64,000 bases of DNA from Chryseobacterium sp. LAM-KRS1 (GTDB lineage Bacteria; Bacteroidota; Bacteroidia; Flavobacteriales; Weeksellaceae). The position numbers and the translations under genes were made by a program. Where the stretch lies: NCBI RefSeq assembly GCF_013184525.1, contig NZ_JAAOIZ010000004.1, forward strand, positions 186,001 through 250,000, given 5' to 3'. Below are positions 16,944 through 25,863 of this stretch, piece after piece (position 1 is the first letter of the stretch; every line of letters starts with the position of its first letter). The notes below the pieces were generated by a model. It was not told the origin of the DNA. It ran no database searches and was given only the letters and a program-made list of their open reading frames with translations.

Positions 16944-17357
16944 TTAACTTATTATATCCAAATAATCTTTGTTTCTGATTTTGGAAACTTTACTTTTAAA
17001 GTTGAAAGCTTTAGCAGATGCATATCCAGCCGCTTTTTTCTCAAAATTCCTTAGAATCTCATCATATTTTCCAGCTTCACCTCTACCTCCATGCTCATTA
17101 AAACCCGGATTATGATCTCTATTTGAACTAAGATCTCCGGCGTTTTGCTTTTGGCTGATTGCGGTGTAGTGAATTTTATGCTTTCTCTCTGAAAGATGAG
17201 ATCCTTCACAATCCTTAGAATTTAAAAACTGATGATAGACATCATAAAGCCTATGAATGGTGGTATTTTCAGCAGAACAGGTTGTGTTTTGTGCTGAAAT
17301 ATTACTGCAGATTATTACCAATAAAACACTCAGGCAATATTTATGAAGCTTTTCCAT
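16944..17357 (-). CDS. Small secreted protein, unknown function
   Basis: A 137-residue protein with a Sec signal peptide (MEKLHKYCLSVLLVIICSNISAQ) and a mature part of about 114 residues. Two cysteines (in TTCSAEN and KDCEGSH) could form a disulfide. The region HNPGFNEHGGRGEAGKYDEI is Gly/His-rich. I do not recognise a family. It lies between miaB and the sigma-54 activator, two genes often close to each other in Flavobacteriia, and is separated from both by short AT-rich gaps. Reality as a gene is supported by the signal peptide and by the clean reading frame. Confidence 0.65.
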   Translation of the reverse strand: MEKLHKYCLSVLLVIICSNISAQNTTCSAENTTIHRLYDVYHQFLNSKDCEGSHLSERKHKIHYTAISQKQNAGDLSSNRDHNPGFNEHGGRGEAGKYDEILRNFEKKAAGYASAKAFNFKSKVSKIRNKDYLDIIS

Positions 17358-17419
17358 TGTCTATTTTATGGTTATTGATAATAATTTATAGTTTATAATT
17401 TACTCCTGTAAAAAGTAGA

Positions 17420-18868
17420 TTAGTTTTTAACTGTTTCCCCTAAAAGCGTGCCTTGTGTATTGTCAAATACAAAAACATCCACAATGTCACCTATCTTTTG
17501 ACCTTCCAGCATATCGAATACACAAACAGCATTCTGGGAATTTCTTCCCTTCCATTGATTTTTATTCTTTTTGGAAACTCCTTCAATAAGAATCTGATGC
17601 ACTCTTCCTACATAGGATTTCATCCGTTTTTTAGAAAGCTCTCCCTGTAAAGCGATAACCTCCGCCAAACGTCTCTGTTTAACATCTGCAGGAATATTAT
17701 CTTCCATCTTTTTATGGGCCGGAGTACCAGGTCTTTCAGAGTAAGCAAACATATATCCATAATCATACTCTACCTCCCTCATTAAGCTTAGGGTATCCTG
17801 GTGATCCTCTTCAGTTTCATTACAAAAACCGATGATCATATCCTGGGAAAAAGAGATATCAGGAACAATTTCCTTAGCTTTTCTGATAAGTTCCAAGTAT
17901 TCTTCTCTGGTGTGCTGTCTGTTCATTGCAGCCAGCATATTATTACTTCCACTTTGTACCGGAAGATGCACATATTTACAAATGTTCTCATGCTTAGCCA
18001 TGACCCTGAATACATCAAGACTCATATCCTGAGGGTTGGAAGTAGAGAATCTTATTCTCATTTCCGGAACCGCTTGAGCGACTAAACCAAGCAGCTGAGC
18101 AAAATCAACGGCCGTAGCTTTCTGCATTTCAGAAGCTTTTGCAAAATCTTTTTTCGGTCCACCTCCATACCAAAGGTAAGAATCTACGTTCTGCCCCAAA
18201 AGGGTAATTTCTTTATATCCGCTATTCCAAAGATCTTTACATTCTTCAAGAATTGAATGTGGATCACGGCTTCTTTCTCTTCCTCTTGTAAAAGGAACAA
18301 CACAGAAGGTACACATGTTATCACACCCCCTTGTAATAGTTACAAACGCGGTTACTCCATTTCCACCCAGACGGACAGGATTTATATCTGCATAGGTTTC
18401 TTCTTTGGACAAAATAACATTGATCGCGTCCCTGCCATCTTCTGTTTCCTTTAATAAATTAGGCAGATCCCTGTAGGCATCAGGACCCACAACAAGATCA
18501 ACAAGCTGTTCTTCTTCGAGAAACTTAGTTTTTAATCTCTCCGCCATGCATCCAAGAACACCCACCGTAATATTTGGTCGTTCTTTCTTGAGGTTTTTAA
18601 ACTGAGAAAGACGCATCCTTACGGTCTGTTCAGCCTTCTCACGTATAGAACAAGTATTTAAAAGAATGAGGTCTGCTTCTTCTACTTTAAGGGTGGTATT
18701 ATATCCCTGTTCATTAAGGATAGAAGCAACAATCTCAGAGTCAGAGAAATTCATCTGACAGCCGTAGCTTTCTAAAAATAATTTCTTAGAATTCCCAACT
18801 TTTTCAGCAATAGCAAAAGCTTCTCCCTGTTTCGTTTCGTCTATATATTTTTCCTGCACAATAATCAA
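17420..18868 (-). CDS. miaB: tRNA (N6-isopentenyladenosine-37-C2)-methylthiotransferase MiaB
   Basis: MiaB is a radical-SAM enzyme with two 4Fe-4S clusters that adds the 2-methylthio group to i6A37 of tRNA. The 482 residues contain the N-terminal cluster cysteines in SYGCQMNFSDSE, LNTCSIREKAE and VLGCMAERL, the radical SAM motif GCDNMCTFC near residues 180-188, and a C-terminal TRAM domain of about 65 residues. The product is the substrate for MiaE, encoded at 43366-43944, so both late steps of ms2io6A synthesis occur in this window. Confidence 0.97.
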   Translation of the reverse strand: MIIVQEKYIDETKQGEAFAIAEKVGNSKKLFLESYGCQMNFSDSEIVASILNEQGYNTTLKVEEADLILLNTCSIREKAEQTVRMRLSQFKNLKKERPNITVGVLGCMAERLKTKFLEEEQLVDLVVGPDAYRDLPNLLKETEDGRDAINVILSKEETYADINPVRLGGNGVTAFVTITRGCDNMCTFCVVPFTRGRERSRDPHSILEECKDLWNSGYKEITLLGQNVDSYLWYGGGPKKDFAKASEMQKATAVDFAQLLGLVAQAVPEMRIRFSTSNPQDMSLDVFRVMAKHENICKYVHLPVQSGSNNMLAAMNRQHTREEYLELIRKAKEIVPDISFSQDMIIGFCNETEEDHQDTLSLMREVEYDYGYMFAYSERPGTPAHKKMEDNIPADVKQRRLAEVIALQGELSKKRMKSYVGRVHQILIEGVSKKNKNQWKGRNSQNAVCVFDMLEGQKIGDIVDVFVFDNTQGTLLGETVKN

Positions 18869-19098
18869 TTTAAGTTTTAAATCACAAAGTTAAAGCACTC
18901 CCTTCAACTTTAGAATGCTAAACTTTTATAATCAATTTGCAAAGATACAAAATATTGTGACAGAATGGCAGGATTATCTTTTCTAAAAAGAAGGGCTTCA
19001 AGATACAGCCAATTAATTGGATTATATAAATATTTTAATTGTCTTTAAACAATAGATACACAATGATTCTCCATAAAAATAACCTTAATAAAAAGGGA

Positions 19099-19584
19099 CT
19101 ATAAATCTGTAGCCATAGATGATAAATTCATTTTTATCTTTATCTGAGAAGTTACTGGTCTATTATTACAGGTAGCAGGTATCCAGTTCTTTTTGATTCT
19201 CCTTACAATATATTTCATATCATCAAAAAATATTTTGCTGTTCGCAACCTTTGGAGAACCATCTATCCCTACAACCTTGCCAGTTTCATTGATGGTTATG
19301 ATAAAATTGAAATCCCCGTTCAGTACATAAAAGTCAGAATTAAGATAATTGTACATATACTTTCGCAGCGTTTCTTTGTAAACTGATGCCCCTCCTTCAT
19401 AGGCAGCCGGTTTAAAGTCTGTACAGTTTTTAATTGCAATCTGTAATAAGGGTTCCTTGATATCAATTTTTAAAATATTCTTATTGGTTTCCGTAATAAA
19501 AGAATCATCCCGATCTTCAACATCCTGTTGCCCAAATAAAAAAACAGATATTAAAAGCGATAAAAATAAAATCAAAACCTTCAT
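19099..19584 (-). CDS. Secreted TonB-C-terminal-like protein
   Basis: A 161-residue protein with a signal peptide (MKVLILFLSLLISVFLFGQQ). The C-terminal half, with GDFNFIITINETGKVVGIDG, then VRRIKKNWIPATCNNRPV and IKIKMNLS, follows the strand-helix-strand pattern of TonB C-terminal domains, common in Bacteroidetes secreted proteins without an energy-transducing N-terminus. Two cysteines (NCTDF and ATCNN) might pair. No transmembrane anchor beyond the signal. Its role is unknown; similarity to TonB is by pattern only. Confidence 0.65.
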   Translation of the reverse strand: MKVLILFLSLLISVFLFGQQDVEDRDDSFITETNKNILKIDIKEPLLQIAIKNCTDFKPAAYEGGASVYKETLRKYMYNYLNSDFYVLNGDFNFIITINETGKVVGIDGSPKVANSKIFFDDMKYIVRRIKKNWIPATCNNRPVTSQIKIKMNLSSMATDL

Positions 19585-19629
19585 ATGACCAGATTTATAA
19601 TTCTAAATAAAATTAACACAAACGTTTTA

Positions 19630-20871
19630 TTATTGCATCACAAGATCTTCTTTAGCCTTACTTCCGGTTTCTTTAAGCAATACTGAAATAAAAATTGCCA
19701 GAACAATTCCACCTATCCAAAACAACACAGAATTATGGAAATGCTCTTCTCCCGGTGCTATACCTAAATTCTTCCCAAACCATCGGCTAAATAGGGGACT
19801 TAATAAGGTAGTTACTCCAAACGTAATAAAATTAATAGCTCCCGTAGCACTTCCTTTAACATAATCAGGATTAGCCTCTTTAATGACAGAATAAGGAATC
19901 ATTGCCGCTCCTGAACCTAATCCAAAAATAAACATACTCACTTTTGCCGAGTACAGGTCCGGTAAGTAAATTAATTGAAGCAAACTTAAGATCATCAAAG
20001 CGGCTCCGCCAACAAGTACAGGCTTTCTTTTTCCTAGCCTATCGGTTATAAATCCCAAAAGAGGACATCCAAAAACCCATCCAAAGGCAACCATAGCACT
20101 TGTGATAGCGGCTTCATGAAAAATAAACCCTTTATCTTTTTGGAAAAATGCTACTGCCCAGGTCATGGCAAATATGGTTGTCGGTGCAAATAGCAATCCT
20201 GAAATCACTCCACATAACCAGGATTGGGGATTTGTAAACACGATTTTATACGGTTCTAAATAACCTACCGGTTTTGACACTCCCGATGATTGTTCAGATC
20301 TTTTTTCTTTAGGAATAACAAAGAATAATCCTAATGCTGTAATCACTGTTATAATTCCCGACCATAACCAAAAGCTATCAATATTCACTCCTTCTTCCAC
20401 CCAGGGCCCTACCACAAACTGTCCGGCAGTTCCGCCCAACATTCCTACGCATTGGGTAACTCCGATTGCCGTTGCCAAGGATTTTGACGAAAACCCCTTA
20501 CTTGCAAGATAAACACATCCAGGAAAGGCAAAAGCACAACCTGCTCCCTGCAGTAATCTTCCTGAAATTCCGGCAATTTGAGAAGACAACAGGAACAATA
20601 AACATCCTATCCCTAATATCAACGCTCCGGTAAAAAGGGATTTTTTTCCTCCGAATTTATCTAGAGCGATTCCGGCAATCAGACTACAGGTGGAATAAGT
20701 ATAGTAATAGGTGCCTACCATGCTGATCAGCTTCAATTCCGTTGTATTGAAATTATTGATCAGCTGTGGAATCATTACTGCCGGAGCAGATCTGATCACA
20801 TAGTCTAAAAAATAAAATACAAGTCCAAATATCCAAGCAACAACATACAGTTTCTTTAAAGAATTATCCAT
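19630..20871 (-). CDS. MFS transporter, coupled to poxB
   Basis: A 413-residue major facilitator with about 12 membrane segments. The first cytoplasmic loop has the MFS signature ALDKFGGKKSL and the second half repeats it as FITDRLGKRKPV. The start codon overlaps the stop of the upstream pyruvate oxidase gene (TAATG), indicating coupled translation, so the substrate may be linked to pyruvate or acetate metabolism; this is inference. It resembles organic anion or sugar-phosphate permeases of the superfamily in general form, but the substrate cannot be read from the sequence. Confidence 0.88.
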   Translation of the reverse strand: MDNSLKKLYVVAWIFGLVFYFLDYVIRSAPAVMIPQLINNFNTTELKLISMVGTYYYTYSTCSLIAGIALDKFGGKKSLFTGALILGIGCLLFLLSSQIAGISGRLLQGAGCAFAFPGCVYLASKGFSSKSLATAIGVTQCVGMLGGTAGQFVVGPWVEEGVNIDSFWLWSGIITVITALGLFFVIPKEKRSEQSSGVSKPVGYLEPYKIVFTNPQSWLCGVISGLLFAPTTIFAMTWAVAFFQKDKGFIFHEAAITSAMVAFGWVFGCPLLGFITDRLGKRKPVLVGGAALMILSLLQLIYLPDLYSAKVSMFIFGLGSGAAMIPYSVIKEANPDYVKGSATGAINFITFGVTTLLSPLFSRWFGKNLGIAPGEEHFHNSVLFWIGGIVLAIFISVLLKETGSKAKEDLVMQ

Positions 20872-22604
20872 TACAATAATCCTTTAATGTGCTTATAATT
20901 ACTCTTTACGGTTTCAAGAACTTCTTCCATTTTACCACCCAACATCAGCTGAGCCATAGACTTGGTCATCCCTACCACCTGATCAAAATCTATTTTTGGC
21001 GGCAATGCCAGGGCATTAGGATTCGTAAAGATATTTAAAAGATAAGGTCCGTTATAGTTCAGACATTCTTCAATAGCACTCTCAACCTCTTCCGGTTTAT
21101 GAACATTTTTTCCAGGATAGCCCATTGCCTGCGCAACCATTGCAAAATCAGGATTGATCATATCCGTTTCGTTATCCGGCATTCCTCCTACTTCCATTTC
21201 CAGCTTTACCATGCCCAAAGCCCTGTTGTTAAAAACGATCAGCTTAACCGGAAGCTTATATTGGAAAATTGTAGCCATATCTCCCAGTAACATCGACAGT
21301 CCGCCATCTCCACACATGGCAATCACCTGTCTGCCCGGGTATGCCAATGATGCTCCGATAGCCATCGGCATCGCATTTGCCATGGATCCATGGTTAAAAG
21401 AGCCCAGCATTTTACGCTCTCCTGTACCCGTTATAAATCTTGCTCCCCAAACACAGCACATTCCGGTATCCACGGTGAAAATTGCATCATTTTTTGCAAT
21501 CCTGTCTAAAGTATGGGCAACGTATTCCGGTTGTATGGCATCTTCTTTTCCTGAATCTTTTACATAAGTAAGTTGATTTTCTTTTACTTTTTCATAAAAC
21601 TCAAGTTGCTGATTCAGGAAATGAACATCTGTTTTTTCTTTTAAAAGGGGCATTAATGCTTTAATAGTCTCTTTTACATCTCCTGCAAGACCCAATTCCA
21701 GTTTAGCTCTTCGCCCTAATCTTTCAGGGCTTTCATCGACTTGGACAATCTTATTTTTTACAGGCATAAACTTCTCATAAGGGAAATCTGTTCCCAAAAG
21801 AAGAACCAGGTCCGCATCATGCATGGCATGATAAGCAGAAGGAAAACCAAGCAGACCCGTGAGTCCTACTTCATTGGGATTATTAGGCTGAATCGCCATT
21901 TTTCCTCTGAAAGAATATCCTACAGGAGCTTTTAAATATTGTGATAATCCTATAACTTCAGCATTCGCCTTTTCAGCTCCAATCCCACAATAGATGGTCA
22001 CCTTTTCGCTTTCGTTAATAAGTTTTGCCAGGTTATTCAATTCCTCGTCCGATGGACGAATAACCGGATTCGTTCTAAATATCTGAGCGGAAGTTGTCGC
22101 CTCTTCTGCATCCAGTTCAGAAACATCTCCCGGAAGGCCAATTACGGCAACTCCTTTTTTGGAAATAGCATGCTGGATCGCGGTCTGCACTGTTCTTTGA
22201 ACCTGCTCAGGTCTGGTAATCATCTGATTGTAATGGCTGCAATCGTCAAATAACTTTATCGTATTCGTTTCCTGAAAATAATCCATCCCCATTTCCTCAC
22301 TCGGAATCGTAGATGCAATTACCAACATAGGTACATGGGACCGGTGCGCCTCGTAAACGCCATTAATAAGATGTACATGTCCGGGGCCACAGCTTCCGGC
22401 ACAAACGGCAAAACCATCAAGTTCCGCTTCTGCGGCGGCGGCATATGCTCCAACTTCTTCATGTCTCACATGAATCCATTCAATGCTGCTCTTTTTAACC
22501 GCTATATTTAAGTGATTAAGACTATCACCTGTTACTGCATAAATTCTTTTCACATTTGCGTTCTCAAGCATTTCAACAATTTGTTCTGCTATATTTTTTG
22601 CCAT
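20871..22604 (-). CDS. poxB: Pyruvate dehydrogenase (quinone)/pyruvate oxidase PoxB
   Basis: A 577-residue thiamine-diphosphate flavoenzyme. PoxB oxidatively decarboxylates pyruvate to acetate and CO2 and passes electrons to membrane quinone. The N-terminal Pyr domain shows the catalytic glutamate context RHEEVGAYAAAAEAEL, the middle is the FAD-binding region, and the C-terminal PP domain contains the ThDP motif GDGGLSMLLGDM ending with VFNN. Length is close to E. coli PoxB (572). Related ThDP enzymes such as acetolactate synthase are less likely because of this length and the characteristic start (AEQIVEMLENANVKRIY). The gene overlaps the MFS gene by one base. Confidence 0.9.
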   Translation of the reverse strand: MAKNIAEQIVEMLENANVKRIYAVTGDSLNHLNIAVKKSSIEWIHVRHEEVGAYAAAAEAELDGFAVCAGSCGPGHVHLINGVYEAHRSHVPMLVIASTIPSEEMGMDYFQETNTIKLFDDCSHYNQMITRPEQVQRTVQTAIQHAISKKGVAVIGLPGDVSELDAEEATTSAQIFRTNPVIRPSDEELNNLAKLINESEKVTIYCGIGAEKANAEVIGLSQYLKAPVGYSFRGKMAIQPNNPNEVGLTGLLGFPSAYHAMHDADLVLLLGTDFPYEKFMPVKNKIVQVDESPERLGRRAKLELGLAGDVKETIKALMPLLKEKTDVHFLNQQLEFYEKVKENQLTYVKDSGKEDAIQPEYVAHTLDRIAKNDAIFTVDTGMCCVWGARFITGTGERKMLGSFNHGSMANAMPMAIGASLAYPGRQVIAMCGDGGLSMLLGDMATIFQYKLPVKLIVFNNRALGMVKLEMEVGGMPDNETDMINPDFAMVAQAMGYPGKNVHKPEEVESAIEECLNYNGPYLLNIFTNPNALALPPKIDFDQVVGMTKSMAQLMLGGKMEEVLETVKSNYKHIKGLL

Positions 22605-22763
22605 AATTAATATTTTTTGGTACTTATTATTTTTGGAAATAAAGAAAAAGGGAAATAGATGATTGAGATTTTTCGGGTTTGAAAATCTATATCCCTATCA
22701 AATTTAATGATTTATTTTAGGAACCCCATCGGTATAGTCTGTTAATTTACCTTAATTAACATC

Positions 22764-22795
22764 TAAAAAAAAGCTCCGCAATTTCTTGCGGAGCT
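22764..22795 (-). terminator. Rho-independent terminator of lysA
   Basis: Read on the minus strand: stem AGCTCCGCA / TGCGGAGCT with a 6-nt loop followed by a run of eight T. It lies 15 bp after the lysA stop codon. Confidence 0.92.
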
Positions 22796-22809
22796 CATCA
22801 TATTTTAAT

Positions 22810-24009
22810 TTAAATTACTTCAATCTGATTTCTCAAAAGATCTTCAAACTCGTCTCTCTTACGAATAAGGTGAGCCTTTCCATCTAAGAAAAGTACTTCT
22901 GCTGGCTTCAGTCTGGAGTTGAAGTTCGAACTCATTTCAAAACCATAGGCTCCTGCAGTATGGAAGGCCAGAATATCTCCTTCTTTCACTTCATTTAATT
23001 TTCTATCCCAGGCAAATGTGTCCGTTTCACAGATATTTCCGACCACAGTATAAATCCTTTCAGGACCTTTTTGGTTCGATAAATTCTCAATAGTATGGTA
23101 AGAATCATAAAACATAGGACGGATCAGGTGATTGAATCCTGAATTAACCCCTACAAAAACCGTTGCTGTAGTTTGCTTGATAACATTAGCTTTTACCAAA
23201 AGATATCCACTTTTCCCAACAAGGAATTTTCCGGGCTCAAACCATAATTCAAATTTTTTACCTGTATTTTTAGAAAAATCGGCAATTACTTTCTCAACTT
23301 TTTTACCCAGTGTTTTCACGTCTGTCTCCATCTCACTTTCCTGATAAGGAATTTTGAAACCGCTTCCCATATCAAGGTATTTCAGATTAGGAAAATGCTC
23401 AGAAAGCTCTAACATAATATCCAATGCCTGTAAAAAAACATCGGGATCTTTGATCTCACTTCCTGTATGCATGTGAAGACCTTCAACATTAAGGTTGGTA
23501 CTCTTCATTACCCTTTCGATATGACGAACCTGGTGAATAGAAATACCGAACTTGCTATCGATATGACCTGTGGATATTTTATAATTTCCTCCGGCAAAAA
23601 TATGAGGATTGATTCTTACGAGAATCGGATAAGTATCTCCGTATTTATTTCCAAATTGCTCAAGAATAGAGATATTATCAATATTAATGTGCACTCCATA
23701 TTGCATCGCTTCTTCAATTTCAGCAAGATCCACACAATTTGGGGTAAACAATATTTTTTCTTTAGTAAATCCTGCCTTTAAACCAAGCTTTACTTCGTTA
23801 ATAGAAACACAATCCAAAGAAGCACCCAGGTTCTTGACATACTTTAGAATGTTGATGTTAGTCAATGCCTTTGCGGCATAAAAGAACTTTGTGTGTTTTA
23901 AAAAAGAAGATGTAAGTTTTTCATATTGAGTTTTGATAGATTCAGCATCATAAACATACACCGGGGTGCCAAACTCATTGGCAATCTTTAATAATTCTTT
24001 TGAATTCAT
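22810..24009 (-). CDS. lysA: Diaminopimelate decarboxylase
   Basis: LysA is a PLP-dependent fold-III enzyme that makes L-lysine from meso-diaminopimelate, the last step of the pathway. The 399-residue sequence has the PLP lysine in FFYAAKALTN (near residue 47), the phosphate and histidine region GLHMHTGSEI, the Gly-rich loop DMGSGF, the substrate motif EPGKFLVG and the active-site cysteine region CETDTFAWDR. Length is a little below many family members (~415) but nothing essential is missing. It has its own terminator, and the 237 bp upstream to the exonuclease gene are AT-rich. Confidence 0.95.
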   Translation of the reverse strand: MNSKELLKIANEFGTPVYVYDAESIKTQYEKLTSSFLKHTKFFYAAKALTNINILKYVKNLGASLDCVSINEVKLGLKAGFTKEKILFTPNCVDLAEIEEAMQYGVHINIDNISILEQFGNKYGDTYPILVRINPHIFAGGNYKISTGHIDSKFGISIHQVRHIERVMKSTNLNVEGLHMHTGSEIKDPDVFLQALDIMLELSEHFPNLKYLDMGSGFKIPYQESEMETDVKTLGKKVEKVIADFSKNTGKKFELWFEPGKFLVGKSGYLLVKANVIKQTTATVFVGVNSGFNHLIRPMFYDSYHTIENLSNQKGPERIYTVVGNICETDTFAWDRKLNEVKEGDILAFHTAGAYGFEMSSNFNSRLKPAEVLFLDGKAHLIRKRDEFEDLLRNQIEVI

Positions 24010-24246
24010 AATTTCATTTTAACATAAAAAAAAGCAGATTCTTTCCTCAAGAGTCCGCCACATTAACTATTTTTTATGCAAGACAACTCTTTTAAATATT
24101 CCAAACCTTAGAGAACTTTATAGCTCCCTTTTTTCCAGTTTTAATTTGCTTAAAATATTGCATTGCTTATTTTTATTTTTGCAAAAATACTATTTATTTT
24201 TTTATTCTATTCAAATTGATTTGAAAAGCCTCCACCTTCCTTTTTA

Positions 24247-25470
24247 TCATTTAGGCAACGGGAGTGTCTCAAAATCACCGCGAAGCAGTGCTAACTGTAA
24301 ATCATTAATCAGGTCAGAAGCAGGTAAAGGCAGGTCGATTTTCAGCTTGGAGAGCCTGCTCAGAGTCTGAATCTGTGTAAAAAGTTCATAAAAACCGTAT
24401 GAAACAACTTTACCATTTTCAATAATTAAAAATAATTTCTCACCCAATTTCCTTCCCGAGCCAAGCCATAGCTCATTACGGTTTTTAAAATCAATCTTTC
24501 TTTTAAAAATACTGATATCATCATATTCTCTCTGGCTTCCAATAAACTGGATTGCTTTTGATCCTTGTGTAAAAGACCTGAACTTCAGAATAGGTTTATC
24601 TTCTTTGTTCAGTTTATTTTTCTCAACAATATATTTATCGTTTCTGTGATAAAGGCCAAAAGGTAAAATTTCTCTCCTCTTGATATTTTTTGAATTGAGT
24701 ATCAATCTGGCAATAATATCATTTCCAGTAAGTTCGAAACTAATCTGTTCTACCTCATTCTGTATCGTTTCCCATTTTTTGGATTTCGAATTAAATACTT
24801 TTTTTGAAAACTTATTGATATCCTGAACATACTCTGAAAGAATGATTTTTCCAGCTGCATTCTGAAAATACACAAACCCTCTTTCATTAGGTAAATCCTG
24901 CGTTAACAGCTTGATTTTGTTGATATAAGTCTTGGCATTGGATTCATCGTGATGTTTTTGTATAATCTCATTCTCAGTATCCTTTGAAACCAGCAGCCTG
25001 AACAACTCCAAAGTAGCCCTTGCGTCTCCGTCTGCCCTGTGATGATTGGTTAAAGGAATTCCAAGAGATTTTACGAGCTTACCCAGCGAATAGCTTACTT
25101 CATCAGGAATGAGCTTTTTAGCTAACGGAATAGTATCTAAAGTATTGATTTTAAAATCGTAACCAAGACTTTTAAAAGATTGCCGTAGCATCCTGTAATC
25201 AAAATCAATATTATGCCCAACTAAAGTAGTATTTTGGGTAATTTCAATGACCCTTTTTGCAATTTCATGAAATTTTGGAGCCGTTTTAACCATTTTAGGA
25301 GTAATCCCTGTCAGCTTTTGTACAAATGGAGTAATATCACTTTCCGGATTCACCAAAGAAATGAACTGGTCAACAATTTTCTGCCCGTCATACCGATAAA
25401 TGGCAATATCTATAATGCATTCATGTCTATAACCTGCACCATTACTTTCTATATCTATAATTGAATACAT
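24247..25470 (-). CDS. DnaQ-type 3'-5' exonuclease with a degenerate GIY-YIG domain
   Basis: A 407-residue protein. Residues 1-165 are a DEDDh exonuclease domain: DIES near residues 6-9, the second motif GHNIDFDYRMLR, and the third HHRADGDARAT. Residues ~195-280 align by pattern with the GIY-YIG nuclease domain fused to this exonuclease in other Bacteroidetes (LPNERGFVYFQNAAGKII then SKKVFNSKSKK), but the YVGKSKN-type strand and its catalytic Arg are replaced, so only the exonuclease should be active. The C-terminal ~120 residues are unassigned. The start codon abuts the stop of the next upstream gene (25471). Role in repair or replication is inferred. Confidence 0.85.
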   Translation of the reverse strand: MYSIIDIESNGAGYRHECIIDIAIYRYDGQKIVDQFISLVNPESDITPFVQKLTGITPKMVKTAPKFHEIAKRVIEITQNTTLVGHNIDFDYRMLRQSFKSLGYDFKINTLDTIPLAKKLIPDEVSYSLGKLVKSLGIPLTNHHRADGDARATLELFRLLVSKDTENEIIQKHHDESNAKTYINKIKLLTQDLPNERGFVYFQNAAGKIILSEYVQDINKFSKKVFNSKSKKWETIQNEVEQISFELTGNDIIARLILNSKNIKRREILPFGLYHRNDKYIVEKNKLNKEDKPILKFRSFTQGSKAIQFIGSQREYDDISIFKRKIDFKNRNELWLGSGRKLGEKLFLIIENGKVVSYGFYELFTQIQTLSRLSKLKIDLPLPASDLINDLQLALLRGDFETLPLPK

Positions 25471-25830
25471 TTAACCTGATGTTATAATATTTCTTCTGTT
25501 GCGGATTTTAATAATTTTTGTCATTAAAAGTCCGAAAATTAGCGTTAAAAAACTAAGTACATAACCCATGCCATACGTCCAAAGAGGTTGCATCATCGCA
25601 TTTTGACCGTCTTTAACTATGGACACAAAAATGGCAAAAATAATATATAAACTGATAAGGTCCATAGTGCCTCCAAACAATTCATACATCCATTTTTTAT
25701 TGAGCAGTAAAGGCAATCCCGCTAAAATAACAAAAATTATATCAAATATTCCAAAGTGGTTATGAATGGTATCCATTATGAGATTAACCGAAGCTAATCC
25801 GATACAATAAAAAGATGATACATTTTTCAT
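25471..25830 (-). CDS. Small four-helix membrane protein, unknown function
   Basis: A 119-residue protein with about four hydrophobic segments separated by short loops (for example FDIIFVILAGLPLLL and FLTLIFGLLMTKII) and a basic C-terminus (KIRNRRNI). No family recognised. It directly abuts the exonuclease gene on the same strand and follows the HerA-like ATPase gene after 33 bp, so the three may form one transcript. Its presence between two nucleic-acid-type genes does not reveal a function. Confidence 0.6.
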   Translation of the reverse strand: MKNVSSFYCIGLASVNLIMDTIHNHFGIFDIIFVILAGLPLLLNKKWMYELFGGTMDLISLYIIFAIFVSIVKDGQNAMMQPLWTYGMGYVLSFLTLIFGLLMTKIIKIRNRRNIITSG

Positions 25831-25863
25831 GGTTATTAGATAAGAATTGCACTAATGTTTTTA

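Noticed and set aside
21154..21567. A 137-codon plus-strand open frame within poxB
   Set aside because: Antisense to the ThDP-binding region of a well-supported gene; no independent evidence.
24146..24246. Possible riboswitch upstream of lysA
   Set aside because: The leader is nearly all A/T without the conserved lysine-riboswitch helices, and Bacteroidetes do not usually use that element.
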